In this document: positions 45,732 to 54,955 of the stretch, one piece after another | Layout: every line of letters starts with the position of its first letter | Position numbering within the stretch: position 1 is the stretch's first letter | Assembly (NCBI GenBank): GCA_025350565.1 | Contig: JANXXO010000076.1 | Coordinates: 1-64,000 of the forward strand | Direction: 5' to 3' | Length of the DNA: 64,000 bases | Source of the DNA: Acidimicrobiaceae bacterium | GTDB lineage: Bacteria; Actinomycetota; Acidimicrobiia; Acidimicrobiales; RAAP-2 | The notes under the pieces: generated by a model | Told to the model about the DNA's origin: nothing | Seen by the model: only the letters and a program-made list of their open reading frames with translations | Databases searched by the model: none | Position numbers and translations under genes: made by a program

Positions 45732-47134
45732 TGCGCGAGCGGCGTCAGCTCTCGATTCGAGCCCGCTTGACCTTGATCTTCGTATTGGCCATTGCCCTCA
45801 TTCTCTCTTTCACGGGCGTGGCACTGGTCAATCTGGTGCACCACTCGCTGTTGACCGACGCCAACAATCAGATCCAGGGCGAGATGATTCGCACCCAGGA
45901 CCGCTTCGCCAGTGCCAAACGACCGGCCTTTAACCACGTCTCCTTGGCCATGCACGGCGACGTGGTGATTCAGGTAACGAACCTGCAAGGCACGAAGGTG
46001 TGGGCGGCCAGCTCGGCCATCGCTAACGCTCCGATTCTCGCCCACCAGGTCGCCGACGCCAATACGGCCAATGGACTCGCCGTGAAGATGGTCCATTCAT
46101 CCTCGACGCGAGCGATAGTGGGCATGATCAGTTCAGGGCAGGTCGGCACTATCTTCACCAAGCGCGGCCCGGGTCTGGTCTTCGGTTTCGTCTACGGCGA
46201 GGGCATCGCGCACAGCGTCAACGTTCTACTCGCCAGTCTTCTCGTCTCCTTTCCCCTCCTTTTGTTGATGTCCGGCGGTTTGATCTGGTTGGGTATGGGT
46301 TTGGCCCTCGCCCCCGTCGAATCGATTCGCCGGCGGGTGGACGCCATTGCCGCCTCCGATCTCACTCAACGGGTTCCGCCCTCGGGAGGAGACGACGAGA
46401 TCGCCCGCATGGCCCGCACCGTCAACGCCATGCTCGACCGCCTAGAGGCGTCGTCGTTGTTCGAGCAAGAGTTCGTCTCCAACGCCAGTCACGAACTACG
46501 AAGTCCGCTCACCACCTTGCTCACGACCACCGAACGGGCGGCTAGTGACCCCGACCGCGCCAATTGGCCCCAGGTGGGCGAAATCGTGATGCGCGAAGGT
46601 CGCCGACTGGAGACTCTGATCGATGACCTCGCCTGGCTCGCTCGACACGACGAGCACCGCGAGCGCGCCTCGGTCGATGTCGACCTCGACGACCTCCTCT
46701 TCGAAGAAGGACAGCGCGTTCGACTCCTCACGCATCTGAGCGTTGACACGACCGGCGTGCACACCACCAGGGTGACCGGTGACCCGGCCATGATGAAACG
46801 GATGATCCGCAATGTCGTTGACAACGCCACCCGTTACGCGACGCACGAACTGCGCTTCTCTTCCCACTACGACGGCGACCAGGCGGTCGTCACGGTAACC
46901 GACGACGGCGAAGGTATGGACGTGAGCCAAAGCGAACGATTCTTCGAACGCTTCGTTCGCTCGGATCCGGCGCGGGCCCGCGAGTCGGGCGGCACCGGTC
47001 TCGGTCTGGCCATCGTCATGGAGATCGTCACGCGCCACGGTGGGTCGGCTCGATTCGTCGCCGCCGAACGGGGCACCACCATTGAACTGCGCGTGCAACG
47101 CGACGGGCAGCCCCTCGCCACCTCGTCGCACTAA
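45731..47134 (+). CDS. HAMP-domain sensor histidine kinase
   Basis: 467 aa partner of the preceding regulator. TM1 about 13-35, extracytoplasmic sensor about 36-162, TM2 about 163-196, HAMP, then the H-box FVSNASHELRSPLTTL with His254, N-box in RNVVDNATRYA, G1 DDGEGMD, and G2 GGTGLGLAIV. The sensor region has no recognisable domain. Because of the operon it may sense redox or sulfur state, by inference. Confidence 0.94.
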   Translation: MRERRQLSIRARLTLIFVLAIALILSFTGVALVNLVHHSLLTDANNQIQGEMIRTQDRFASAKRPAFNHVSLAMHGDVVIQVTNLQGTKVWAASSAIANAPILAHQVADANTANGLAVKMVHSSSTRAIVGMISSGQVGTIFTKRGPGLVFGFVYGEGIAHSVNVLLASLLVSFPLLLLMSGGLIWLGMGLALAPVESIRRRVDAIAASDLTQRVPPSGGDDEIARMARTVNAMLDRLEASSLFEQEFVSNASHELRSPLTTLLTTTERAASDPDRANWPQVGEIVMREGRRLETLIDDLAWLARHDEHRERASVDVDLDDLLFEEGQRVRLLTHLSVDTTGVHTTRVTGDPAMMKRMIRNVVDNATRYATHELRFSSHYDGDQAVVTVTDDGEGMDVSQSERFFERFVRSDPARARESGGTGLGLAIVMEIVTRHGGSARFVAAERGTTIELRVQRDGQPLATSSH

Positions 47135-47166
47135 CGTGTCGCGTCCGAAGGGCGTAAAGTCAGCGG

Positions 47167-47925
47167 ATGGACACTTCCACGCTCGCCGAGGTCACGGCCG
47201 ATTCAACGCAAATCCTCGGCATGTCGTTTTACTTCGATCCGCTCACCGGCGAACGAGCCAAAGAGAACGGCCTCAACATTTACCAGTTCTACGGACTCGG
47301 TCGAGGCGGGACCCTCGGTGACGTCCCCGTGGACGTGGTCCAAGAGGCATTCACTTTCTTTCATCCCCGAGCCATCGGACGTCTCTGGACGGAGGCGCGC
47401 GCGAAGGCCGATCCAGTCACCGTTGCCGTGAACTACCTCCAGGCCGCCTACCAATTCGCTGATCGAACGTTCGGCGCGGTTGACCTCGAGATTTTGAGCA
47501 ACTACGCCGCCGCGGCCCACAAGGTGGCCTCGTCGGTGGGCGAGGGCAAGCACCACTTGCTCGATGGGTACAAGCAGTACGACGTGCCCTCCAGTCCCGT
47601 GCACGCCGCCTATCTGGGCACGATTCTGATGCGCGAGTTGCGCGGGTGCGTGCACATCGACGCCGTGAATCAGGTGGGACTGTCCGTCGCCGAAGCCTGT
47701 TATCTCCAGGACCCCGGCGTCTTTCAGATGCACGGTTTCGTCGAAGATGAGACGCCGGTCATTACCGCCGAGCACGAGGCGAAGAAGCAGAGGGCCGAAG
47801 CACTCACCACCGCCATGATGGCCGAGTGTTTTGGCGTCCTCAGTGACGACGAGCGACGGCACCTGGCCGATGGCGCCGCCGCAATGTTCGACGCGCTGAA
47901 GGCTCCCGTTCCCGTTGCCGGTTAA
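47167..47925 (+). CDS. SCO6745-like helical protein
   Basis: 252 aa soluble protein. Layout resembles actinobacterial SCO6745-family proteins: DPLTGERAKENGLNIYQFYGLGRGGTLGDVPVDVVQEAFTFFHP at the start, a central VHAAYLGTILMRELRGCVHIDAVNQVGLS, and a helical end. Family function is unknown. It lies 32 bp after the kinase gene and may be read through from it. Confidence 0.55.
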   Translation: MDTSTLAEVTADSTQILGMSFYFDPLTGERAKENGLNIYQFYGLGRGGTLGDVPVDVVQEAFTFFHPRAIGRLWTEARAKADPVTVAVNYLQAAYQFADRTFGAVDLEILSNYAAAAHKVASSVGEGKHHLLDGYKQYDVPSSPVHAAYLGTILMRELRGCVHIDAVNQVGLSVAEACYLQDPGVFQMHGFVEDETPVITAEHEAKKQRAEALTTAMMAECFGVLSDDERRHLADGAAAMFDALKAPVPVAG

Positions 47926-47972
47926 GTGACCGAGAGGGCGCCCACGCCTCGAAGTCGGGGACTGCTGTTGGT

Positions 47973-48155
47973 GTGAGCGGTGCGATGTACCTCGTCGACG
48001 CGTGGTTCGATGTGGGCACCGATCAAAATCGCGACCTGACGCAAAGTGTGCTGCTGGCCATCTTCTGGGAGATACCGTGGGCGATTGTATTGTTCTGGAT
48101 CGCGCGACGCGAACTTCGACGAGCCGACGAAGCGAACGCCGCTAATCGTAAATGA
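47973..48155 (+). CDS. Possible small single-helix membrane protein
   Basis: 60 aa: a polar start, one strong helix (SVLLAIFWEIPWAIVLFWIA) and a positively charged tail, a plausible small membrane protein. GTG 47973 has no clear ribosome-binding site; an in-frame ATG is at 47985. Its 3' end overlaps the broken ogt gene on the other strand by 14 nt. No family recognised. Confidence 0.35.
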   Translation: MSGAMYLVDAWFDVGTDQNRDLTQSVLLAIFWEIPWAIVLFWIARRELRRADEANAANRK

Positions 48156-48608
48156 CGCCTTCGAGGCCGAGCAGGTATCGCTTTACTTCGTCACCGCCGC
48201 GGTAACCGCCCAGTCCATTCGTGGAAACGACACGGTGGCAACGACGATGGGCCAGGGGTTGGCGTGGTTCGCGTTACCCACGGCGCGGTGCGCGCGCGGC
48301 CGGTTCACCGACCCCGCTATCTCGGCGTAGGTGCGGACCTGCCCGAAAGGGATGGCCCGCAGCGCGTCCCACACGTCACGTTGGAACACGGTCGACGGCG
48401 CCGGGGCGAAGGTGACGCTAAAGCATTGGCGTAGTCCCGCGAAGTACTCCTTAACTTGCGTGGCCGCTTGGGCGACCGGCGCCGGTGCCACGCCCTTGGT
48501 GGCAGTGCGCTTGTCGTGAGGAAGATGGATAGAAATGACGCCGTCTTGCGTTCCTTCGATGCTCCAAAGTCCCACCGGAGACTTCACGTTGGTGACGAAC
48601 GATTTCAT
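48142..48608 (-). pseudogene. ogt: Frameshifted O6-methylguanine-DNA methyltransferase
   Basis: The ATG-started frame gives MGMT sequence up to RAVGNANHANPWPIVV (normal: VFQRDVWDALRAIPFGQVRTYAEIAG, PRAHRAVGNAN), then loses homology and stops at 48183. In another frame, beginning at the Cys codon 48238-48240, the remainder is intact: CHRVVSTNGLGGYRGG, VKRYLLGLEG, stop at 48142. Relative to the family PIxVPCHRV, four bases are missing, which removes the Pro codon and shifts the frame exactly before the acceptor Cys. Either a real pseudogene or an assembly error; an intact enzyme would repair alkylated DNA. Confidence 0.85.
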
Positions 48609-48698
48609 GGTCCTCTTTTCTAGGCGACGAGCACGCGCCCGTAAGAAGTTTGACCCAATGGTTGCCCCGCGCCGAGAGTTCGTCGCGAGGAGCGGTCG

Positions 48699-48712
48699 AT
48701 GGGTCTTAAGTC
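48699..48712 (+). promoter_or_regulatory. CTTAAG-centred 14-nt motif before pntAA
   Basis: ATGGGTCTTAAGTC lies about 40 nt before the pntAA start. The identical 14 bases recur at 60135-60148 in the long leader of the surface protein. Possible transcription factor or promoter element; function not known. Confidence 0.35.
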
Positions 48713-48750
48713 CATCGAGGTCGTTCGTATCCGGCTGCTAGAAACAAGGT

Positions 48751-49899
48751 ATGAAAATTGCGCTTTTCAAGGAGTCCCGCGCGGGCGAAACGCGGGTGGC
48801 CCTCACGCCGGACGCCGTCAAGTCGCTGGTGGCGGAGGGTTGGGCCGTCGAAGTCGAGCGCGGAGCGGGCGTTCTCGCGCACTTCACCGATGAGGCTTAC
48901 CTGGCCGTAGGGGCCACGATCAGTGAGGCGCCGGCGGGGGATGTGAACCTGCGCGTGAACCCTCCCACGGTCGCCGAGGCCACCCAACTCACCGAAGGAA
49001 CCCTGCACCTTTCCTTTCTTTCGCCGTTACTGGCCCCGGACGTCGTCAAAGCACTCAACGATCGCCGGATCACGATACTTTCCTTCGATCTCCTCCCGCG
49101 GATATCGCGGGCGCAGTACATGGACGCGTTGTCGTCCCAAGCCACGGTCTCGGGTTATCGCGCCGCTCTCGCTGGAGCGACCTACTTTGACCGCTTCTTT
49201 CCCCTCCTTACCACCGCAGCGGGCACCATCCGTCCAGCCAAGGTGCTGGTCATGGGCGTCGGCGTCGCCGGACTGCAGGCCATCTCGACCGCGAAGCGCC
49301 TAGGTGCGAAAGTACGCGCCTACGACGTTCGCTCGGCCGCGAAGGAAGAGGCCGAGTCGGCCGGCGCGGTGTTCGTCAAGTTGGCCGTGACGGCCGACGC
49401 GGCCGGTGGATACGCCAGAGAGCTCACCGAAGAGGAACGACTCGCCCAGCAGGCTGCGCTCGTGAGTGAAGTCGCGAGCGCGGACGTGGTCATAACCACG
49501 GCCGCTGTTCCGGGTCGGAAATCTCCGATCCTGCTCACCACCGGCATGGTTGAAGCGATGGCGGTCGGTTCGATCGTGATCGACATGGCGGCCGACGGAG
49601 GCGGGAACTGTGAACTCACCCGAGTCGGTGAAGTCGTCGAGCACCACGGGGTTCGCGTCGTGGGCCTCGCCAATCCACCGTCGCAGATGGGTGCCAGCGC
49701 GAGCTTCATGTACGCGAACAACGTGTTGAAGTTGCTCGCACTCTTCGGCTCCAAAGGCCAACTCAATCCCGATTGGAACGACGAAGTCGTCATAGGCGTG
49801 ACGGTAGCGAGAGACGGCAACGTGAATCACGCGGCGACCGCCGATGCCCTCGGCGTGGTCCACGTCCCCATCATCCCCGACGCGAAGGAGAACGCGTAA
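48751..49899 (+). CDS. pntAA: NAD(P) transhydrogenase subunit alpha part 1
   Basis: 382 aa NAD(H)-binding component (domain I). KIALFKESRAGETRVALTPDAVKSLV and VLVMGVGVAGLQAISTAKRLGAKVRAYDVR mark the alanine dehydrogenase/PNT fold, and GGNCELTR is in the mobile-loop region. The split into pntAA-pntAB-pntB resembles Rhodospirillum and mycobacteria. The stop shares a base with the pntAB ATG. The complex makes NADPH from NADH using the proton gradient. Confidence 0.95.
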   Translation: MKIALFKESRAGETRVALTPDAVKSLVAEGWAVEVERGAGVLAHFTDEAYLAVGATISEAPAGDVNLRVNPPTVAEATQLTEGTLHLSFLSPLLAPDVVKALNDRRITILSFDLLPRISRAQYMDALSSQATVSGYRAALAGATYFDRFFPLLTTAAGTIRPAKVLVMGVGVAGLQAISTAKRLGAKVRAYDVRSAAKEEAESAGAVFVKLAVTADAAGGYARELTEEERLAQQAALVSEVASADVVITTAAVPGRKSPILLTTGMVEAMAVGSIVIDMAADGGGNCELTRVGEVVEHHGVRVVGLANPPSQMGASASFMYANNVLKLLALFGSKGQLNPDWNDEVVIGVTVARDGNVNHAATADALGVVHVPIIPDAKENA

Positions 49900-50222
49900 T
49901 GCACAACGTCCTCTTGCAGTACGCCACTGTCTTGATCCTCACCGCGTTCGTGGGCACCGAAATCATCGCCAAGGTGCCGAGCATCTTGCACACGCCCCTC
50001 ATGAGTGGTTCGAACGCCATACACGGCGTCATTCTCGTGGGCTCCATGCTCATCCTCGGTGGCGCGACCACCAACCTCCAAGAAGTGCTCGGTTTCCTCG
50101 CCGTCATTCTGGCGACGCTCAACGTCGTCGGTGGGTTCGTGGTCACAGACCGCATGCTGGAAATGTTCAAGCCTCGCGCGGCCAAAACCAAAGAGACGAA
50201 ATCGGACGAGGTGCCCCAGTGA
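49899..50222 (+). CDS. pntAB: NAD(P) transhydrogenase subunit alpha part 2
   Basis: 107 aa with three helices: VLILTAFVGTEIIAKVPSILHTPLMSGSNAIHGVILVG is the conserved membrane part of domain II, followed by GGFVVTDRMLEMF. It is coupled by overlaps on both sides (TAATG with pntAA, GTGA with pntB). Confidence 0.94.
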   Translation: MHNVLLQYATVLILTAFVGTEIIAKVPSILHTPLMSGSNAIHGVILVGSMLILGGATTNLQEVLGFLAVILATLNVVGGFVVTDRMLEMFKPRAAKTKETKSDEVPQ

Positions 50223-51616
50223 GTCGCGAAACGTTAATTGATCTGCTGTACCTCTTCAGCGCCACCACCTTTATCTTGGCGCTCAAGGGACTCGGTAGTC
50301 CCAAGCACGCCCGGCGCGGCAACATGGTCGCGGCGGGTGGCATGTTGGTCGCGGTCGTGGCCACCTTCTTCAAGTACGTCGACGGGCACTCGTTGCACCA
50401 CGTGTGGCTGATCCTGCTCGCCATGTTCATTGGCGTGATCATCGCCGTGCCCACGGCGCGATTCGTAAAGATGACGGCGATGCCTCAGTTGGTGGCGATC
50501 TTTAATGGCGTCGGCGGCGGCGCGGCGTCCCTGGTGTCCATTACCGAGTTCATCCACATCAAGGCGACCCATCCGGCCACCTACGTGACCCTCGAAGTCC
50601 TGCTCGGAGTGCTCATCGGCACGGTCTCGTTCGCCGGTTCGGCGGTCGCCTTCGCCAAACTGCAAGAACTCATGACCGGGCGGCCCGTGACCTATCCCGG
50701 CCAGCAGATCATCAATGGTGTGGTGGGCCTCGCCGCGGTGACCTTGATCGTCACGATCCTGGTTAACTCCTCGACGCCGTTGCTGTGGATTCTTTTGGCG
50801 CTCTCCTTCGTGCTCGGCGTCATCTTCGTCTTGCCCATTGGCGGCGCCGACGTGCCCGTGCTCATCTCACTACTGAACGCCTTCACTGGACTCGCGGTCG
50901 CGGCGTCGGGGTTCACGTTGGGTTCCAATCTGTTGATTGTGGCCGGTGTCCTCGTGGGAGCCTCCGGTATCCTGCTCACGCGTCTCATGAGTAAAGCCAT
51001 GGGACGAAGCCTTTCGAACGTGCTCTTCTCGGCCTTCGGTTCCGTGGTGACGGCCAGTGGTGCCGAAACGCGAGAAGACGGTCGCAGTGTGCGCTCGGGC
51101 ACGCCGGAGGACATTGGCATCTTGCTCGGCTTCGCGAGTCGCGTCGTCATCATCCCGGGCTACGGGCTCGCCGTGGCGCAAGGACAACACGTGCTGCGCG
51201 AACTGGCCGAACTATTGGAGGCGAAGGGCCTCGAAGTCTTCTACGCCATTCACCCCGTCGCCGGGCGTATGCCCGGACACATGAACGTGCTGTTGGCCGA
51301 AGCGAACGTACCCTACGAGCAACTGCTCGAGATGGATGAAGCGAACTCCGAACTCCAGACCGCCGACGTGGCCCTAGTGGTGGGCGCGAACGACACCGTG
51401 AACCCAGCCGCGACCGACGACAAGAACTCGCCGATCTACGGGATGCCGATTATCCACGCCGATTTGGCCGAGAACGTGGTCTTCTTGAAGCGCTCAATGC
51501 GTCCGGGCTTCGCCGGCATCGAAAACGAACTGCTCTACAACCCCAAGACCACCCTGGTCTTCGGGGATGCCAAGGACACGCTCACCAAGATGGTGGCCGC
51601 GGTCAAAGCCAACTAA
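50219..51616 (+). CDS. pntB: NAD(P) transhydrogenase subunit beta
   Basis: 465 aa: about eight or nine helices, then the NADP(H)-binding domain III beginning near PEDIGILLGFASRVVIIPGYGLAVAQGQH with HPVAGRMPGHMNVLLAEANVPY and VVGANDTVNPAA. FNGVGGGAASLVSITEF is the conserved proton-channel helix. GTG 50219 overlaps the pntAB stop. The stop overlaps the convergent aldo/keto reductase gene by 4 nt. Confidence 0.95.
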   Translation: MSRETLIDLLYLFSATTFILALKGLGSPKHARRGNMVAAGGMLVAVVATFFKYVDGHSLHHVWLILLAMFIGVIIAVPTARFVKMTAMPQLVAIFNGVGGGAASLVSITEFIHIKATHPATYVTLEVLLGVLIGTVSFAGSAVAFAKLQELMTGRPVTYPGQQIINGVVGLAAVTLIVTILVNSSTPLLWILLALSFVLGVIFVLPIGGADVPVLISLLNAFTGLAVAASGFTLGSNLLIVAGVLVGASGILLTRLMSKAMGRSLSNVLFSAFGSVVTASGAETREDGRSVRSGTPEDIGILLGFASRVVIIPGYGLAVAQGQHVLRELAELLEAKGLEVFYAIHPVAGRMPGHMNVLLAEANVPYEQLLEMDEANSELQTADVALVVGANDTVNPAATDDKNSPIYGMPIIHADLAENVVFLKRSMRPGFAGIENELLYNPKTTLVFGDAKDTLTKMVAAVKAN

Positions 51617-52533
51617 CTCGTCAGCGCGTTCAGTTTCGCGACGATCTGCGGGCTAAGCGTGCGCGGGGCGTTGGCGTTGGACCAAACCTGGCGTTCATTG
51701 GACGCGCCGGCGATGACGCTGGCGACGGCGTCGTGGCTCAGTAACCACGAGAAGGCGAGCGAAAGGATCGGCACGTCGATCTCTTCGGCGTAGGTCAGCA
51801 GGGCGCCCACTTTCTCTTGAAAGCCCTCGTTCAACCAGTGCACGCTGCGCTCGGGCGTCATGGCGGCCAACCGACTGTTCTCGGGAACAGGTTCGCCGGG
51901 GCGGACTTTGCCCGTGAGCAGTCCGTTGGCCAGGGGATAGAAGGGGAGGAAACCCACGCCGAGTTGCGCGCAGGCGTCGAGCACGCCGTCGCGCTCGGGA
52001 TCGCGAGCGAGTAACGAGTATTGGTTCTGCACCGCGACGAAACTCGGACCGTCACCGGCCGCCACTTTGGCTTCACTCAGCTGCGCGACCGTCAGATTTG
52101 AACAGCCGATCTCACGAACCTTGCCTTCGGTGACGAGTTCTCGAAGTGCGCCCAACGTATCGGCGATGGGGACGGTCTCGTCGGGGTAGTGGAGTTGGTA
52201 AAGGTCCAAGTATTCAACGCCGAGGCGACGCAGTGAGTCCTCGCACGCCTGCTTCACGTAGCTGGGCTCCGCTCCGAAGTGCTCGTCGTCAATGGGCATA
52301 CCGAACTTCGTGGCGATCACCGCTTCGTCGCGCCGATCCTTGAGGGCGACCCCGAGGAACTGCTCGGACTTGGTCGCACCGTAGATGTCGGCGGTGTCGA
52401 AGAAGTTGATGCCGGCGTCGAGCGCGGCGTGAACGACCTGCGACGTGCCCGCTTGGTCGAGCCGAGATCCGAAGTTGTTACAGCCAATGCCAATGACTGA
52501 CACTTGTAATGAACCCAGTGCGCGCTTTTCCAC
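51613..52533 (-). CDS. Aldo/keto reductase
   Basis: 306 aa NADPH-dependent oxidoreductase. Catalytic tetrad residues: Asp and Tyr in INFFDTADIYGATKSEQFLG, Lys in AVIATKFG, His in DLYQLHYPD. GCSNLTVAQL and VQNQYSLLARD are typical of the Kv-beta/AKR7-like group. GTG 52533 has AAGGAG five bases upstream. Substrate unknown. Confidence 0.9.
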   Translation of the reverse strand: MEKRALGSLQVSVIGIGCNNFGSRLDQAGTSQVVHAALDAGINFFDTADIYGATKSEQFLGVALKDRRDEAVIATKFGMPIDDEHFGAEPSYVKQACEDSLRRLGVEYLDLYQLHYPDETVPIADTLGALRELVTEGKVREIGCSNLTVAQLSEAKVAAGDGPSFVAVQNQYSLLARDPERDGVLDACAQLGVGFLPFYPLANGLLTGKVRPGEPVPENSRLAAMTPERSVHWLNEGFQEKVGALLTYAEEIDVPILSLAFSWLLSHDAVASVIAGASNERQVWSNANAPRTLSPQIVAKLNALTS

Positions 52534-52632
52534 CACTTCTCCTTTGGGTAATGGTTTGTAGTGTAGGCAGTCATACTCTCGTCGAATATCGGCCAACTAC
52601 GATGGAAGCCAGTCGTTACTCGAAGGAGTTCT

Positions 52633-52824
52633 ATGAAGGTCGTGGTCGATTACGATGTCTGCTCCAGCAACGCCGTCTGTATGGGCATCGCCCCCGAGAT
52701 CTTTGAAGTGCGTGACGACGGCTTTCTCTACGTGCTCAACGAGAACCCCGGGAGCGAGTTCGACGCCCGCGTGCGCGAAGCCGTGGCGAGTTGCCCGAAC
52801 GGCGCCATCTCGCTCGAGGAGTAA
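52633..52824 (+). CDS. Single-cluster ferredoxin, [3Fe-4S] type
   Basis: 63 aa. Ligands are Cys10, Cys16 and Cys54 (C-SSNAV-C, then SCPNGAI); the position of the fourth ligand in a [4Fe-4S] ferredoxin is Asn13, which fits a [3Fe-4S] cluster. Such ferredoxins usually feed cytochrome P450s, but no P450 gene is nearby. GAAGGAG precedes the ATG; gltX follows 3 nt after the stop. Confidence 0.92.
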   Translation: MKVVVDYDVCSSNAVCMGIAPEIFEVRDDGFLYVLNENPGSEFDARVREAVASCPNGAISLEE

Positions 52825-52827
52825 CCA

Positions 52828-54279
52828 ATGACCGGACCCCGTGTCCGTTTTGCACCATCGCCGACCGGGTTCTTGCACGTGGGCTCGGCGCGCGCCAGCC
52901 TCTTCAATTGGCTCTTCGCGCGTCAAACCGGCGGCACCTTCATTTTGCGCATTGAGGACACCGACGCCGAGCGCAACCGCCCGGAGTGGTTCGGGGCCAT
53001 CACCAGTGCCATGACGTGGCTCGGATTGGACTACGACGAAGGTCCCTTCCTGCAGAGCGAGTTGCTGGCTGACCACGCCGCGTCGGCCGAGGCGCTGTTC
53101 GCCAACGGCTACCTGTATGCCTGCGACTGCACGCGCGAGGAGATCGACGAGCGCCTGAAGCACCACGCCAAGCCCGGCTACGACGGCTACTGCCGCGATC
53201 GCCAGGTGGCCCGCTCCGAGCGCACTGCGCTGCGCTTTCGAGTGCCCGAGGGTGGCGTCACGGTCGTTCCCGACCTGATCCGCGGCGACGTCACTTTCCC
53301 CCACGACAGTTACGAGGACTTCATCGTGGTGCGCTCCAACGGGGTGGTGCTCTATCCGCTGGCCAACGCCGTTGACGACCGCAGTATGAAGATCACGCAC
53401 ATCATCCGGGGCGAAGACCTCTTGCCGACCACCCCCAAGCAAGTGATGATGTGGGAGGCGCTCAACCACTGCGACGGCATCGAGCCGGTCGATCACCCTC
53501 ACTACGCACACCTACCCCTGCTGGTCAACGATCAGCGCAAGAAACTGTCGAAGCGTAAGGACCCGGTCGCCGTCGAGTCCTACCGTGACCAGGGCTACCT
53601 GTCCGACGCCATGGTGAACTACCTCGCGCTACTCGGGTGGAGTCCCAAGGGCGACGTGGAGATCGTGGGGCGTGACACCATGATCGCGCAGTTCCGCTTA
53701 GAGGACGTCTCGCACTCGCCCGCGCTCTTTGACGTGAAGAAACTGCTTCACATGAACGGCGAGTACCTCCGGATGCTCACCACCGAGCAGTTCGTTGAGG
53801 CTGCGCAGCCCTGGGTCGCGCCGTGGGGGAGCGAGTGGCGGCCCACGAACTATGAAGCGCCGTGGACCGAGCGTCAGTTCGACCCCGCCTTATTTCGCCA
53901 AGTCGCGCACCTCGTCCAAGAGCGCGTCGGCACGCTCGGTGAGATAGCCGCCATGGTCAGCTTCTTCTTCCTCGACGACGTTCCTTACGACGAAGCGGCG
54001 TTCGACAAGACCATTCGCCACGACGAGGTGGCCAAAGCACTGCTGGCGTCGGCGATCGAAACGTTCGGATCGGTGGAGTGGACTGCCGTCGTGCTCCACG
54101 ACGCCACCTTGGCGCTCGGAACGGCTTTTGACTTGGTGCTGCGAAAGAGCCAGGCGCCCATTCGTTGCGCCGTCACGGGCACGCTGGTTGGACCACCACT
54201 GTTCGAATCAATGGAGTTGCTTGGTCGCGACGAAGTAATCAGGCGACTTCGCGCCGCCGTGGCGCGCGCCGGCGAGTGA
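52828..54279 (+). CDS. gltX: Glutamyl-tRNA synthetase
   Basis: Class I synthetase, 483 aa. HIGH-type motif in PSPTGFLHVGSARASLFNWLF, IEDTDAERN, and KMSKS-type KKLSKRKDPVA. A Cys-bearing insert YACDCTREEIDER is in the zinc-region position. tRNA-Gln and tRNA-Glu genes lie 0.7 kb downstream. If no GlnRS exists, this enzyme would also charge tRNA-Gln for GatCAB, which cannot be seen here. Confidence 0.95.
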   Translation: MTGPRVRFAPSPTGFLHVGSARASLFNWLFARQTGGTFILRIEDTDAERNRPEWFGAITSAMTWLGLDYDEGPFLQSELLADHAASAEALFANGYLYACDCTREEIDERLKHHAKPGYDGYCRDRQVARSERTALRFRVPEGGVTVVPDLIRGDVTFPHDSYEDFIVVRSNGVVLYPLANAVDDRSMKITHIIRGEDLLPTTPKQVMMWEALNHCDGIEPVDHPHYAHLPLLVNDQRKKLSKRKDPVAVESYRDQGYLSDAMVNYLALLGWSPKGDVEIVGRDTMIAQFRLEDVSHSPALFDVKKLLHMNGEYLRMLTTEQFVEAAQPWVAPWGSEWRPTNYEAPWTERQFDPALFRQVAHLVQERVGTLGEIAAMVSFFFLDDVPYDEAAFDKTIRHDEVAKALLASAIETFGSVEWTAVVLHDATLALGTAFDLVLRKSQAPIRCAVTGTLVGPPLFESMELLGRDEVIRRLRAAVARAGE

Positions 54280-54893
54280 TCTTCGGTCCCATCAAATTCG
54301 TGCTGCGCATCGCGTCAGCAATCGTCAGCCTCCTCGTCATCTACTTCGCAGTCACCTTCGTGCAGATCTGGTTGACCGGTCACCACCACTCGATGAACCG
54401 AGCCCAGGCGATTCTCGTCTTCGGCACGACCGAGGACAACGGCACCCCGTCGCCCGAACTGCGCGCCCGACTCGATCAGGCGTTGGTGTTATGGCACAAA
54501 GGGCGCGCGCCGTGGATCGTCGTGACCGGCGGAAAGCGACCGGGCGATCGGTTCACCGAGGCGGGCGTTTCGGCGACGTATCTCGAGTCGCACGGTGTGC
54601 CGGCGTCGAAGATCTTGAAGGGCTCGGGTACGAACACCTGGCAAAACGTCACCTCCGTCGTACCCAAGTTGTCGTTCCACGCCATCACGACCGTGCTCAC
54701 GGTCACCGATCCCTTCCACGAAGACCGCGCCATGGCAATCGCCTCCAGCCTGGGACTCGTTCCTTCGCCGTCGCCCGTACGAAACTCGCCCACGGTCCAA
54801 CACTCGTTGTGGAAGTACTACGCCAAGGAGACGGTCGAAGTGGGCGTGGGGCGAATCATTGGGTACGCCACGTTGAGTCATTGGTTCGACTGA
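54276..54893 (+). CDS. YdcF-like (DUF218) membrane-anchored protein
   Basis: 205 aa: one N-terminal helix (about 8-33) and a DUF218 domain: AQAILVFGTTEDNGTPSPELRARLDQALVLWHKGRAPWIVVTGGK, then TNTWQNV and VLTVTDPFHEDRAMAIA. Members (YdcF, SanA, ElyC) affect envelope integrity or vancomycin sensitivity. GTG 54276 overlaps the gltX stop. Confidence 0.88.
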   Translation: MIFGPIKFVLRIASAIVSLLVIYFAVTFVQIWLTGHHHSMNRAQAILVFGTTEDNGTPSPELRARLDQALVLWHKGRAPWIVVTGGKRPGDRFTEAGVSATYLESHGVPASKILKGSGTNTWQNVTSVVPKLSFHAITTVLTVTDPFHEDRAMAIASSLGLVPSPSPVRNSPTVQHSLWKYYAKETVEVGVGRIIGYATLSHWFD

Positions 54894-54955
54894 ACGACCT
54901 GATCGCTACGGCGTTGGCCGTTCGTGCGTAATGTCGGGTAGGATTTCCCAGCCCT

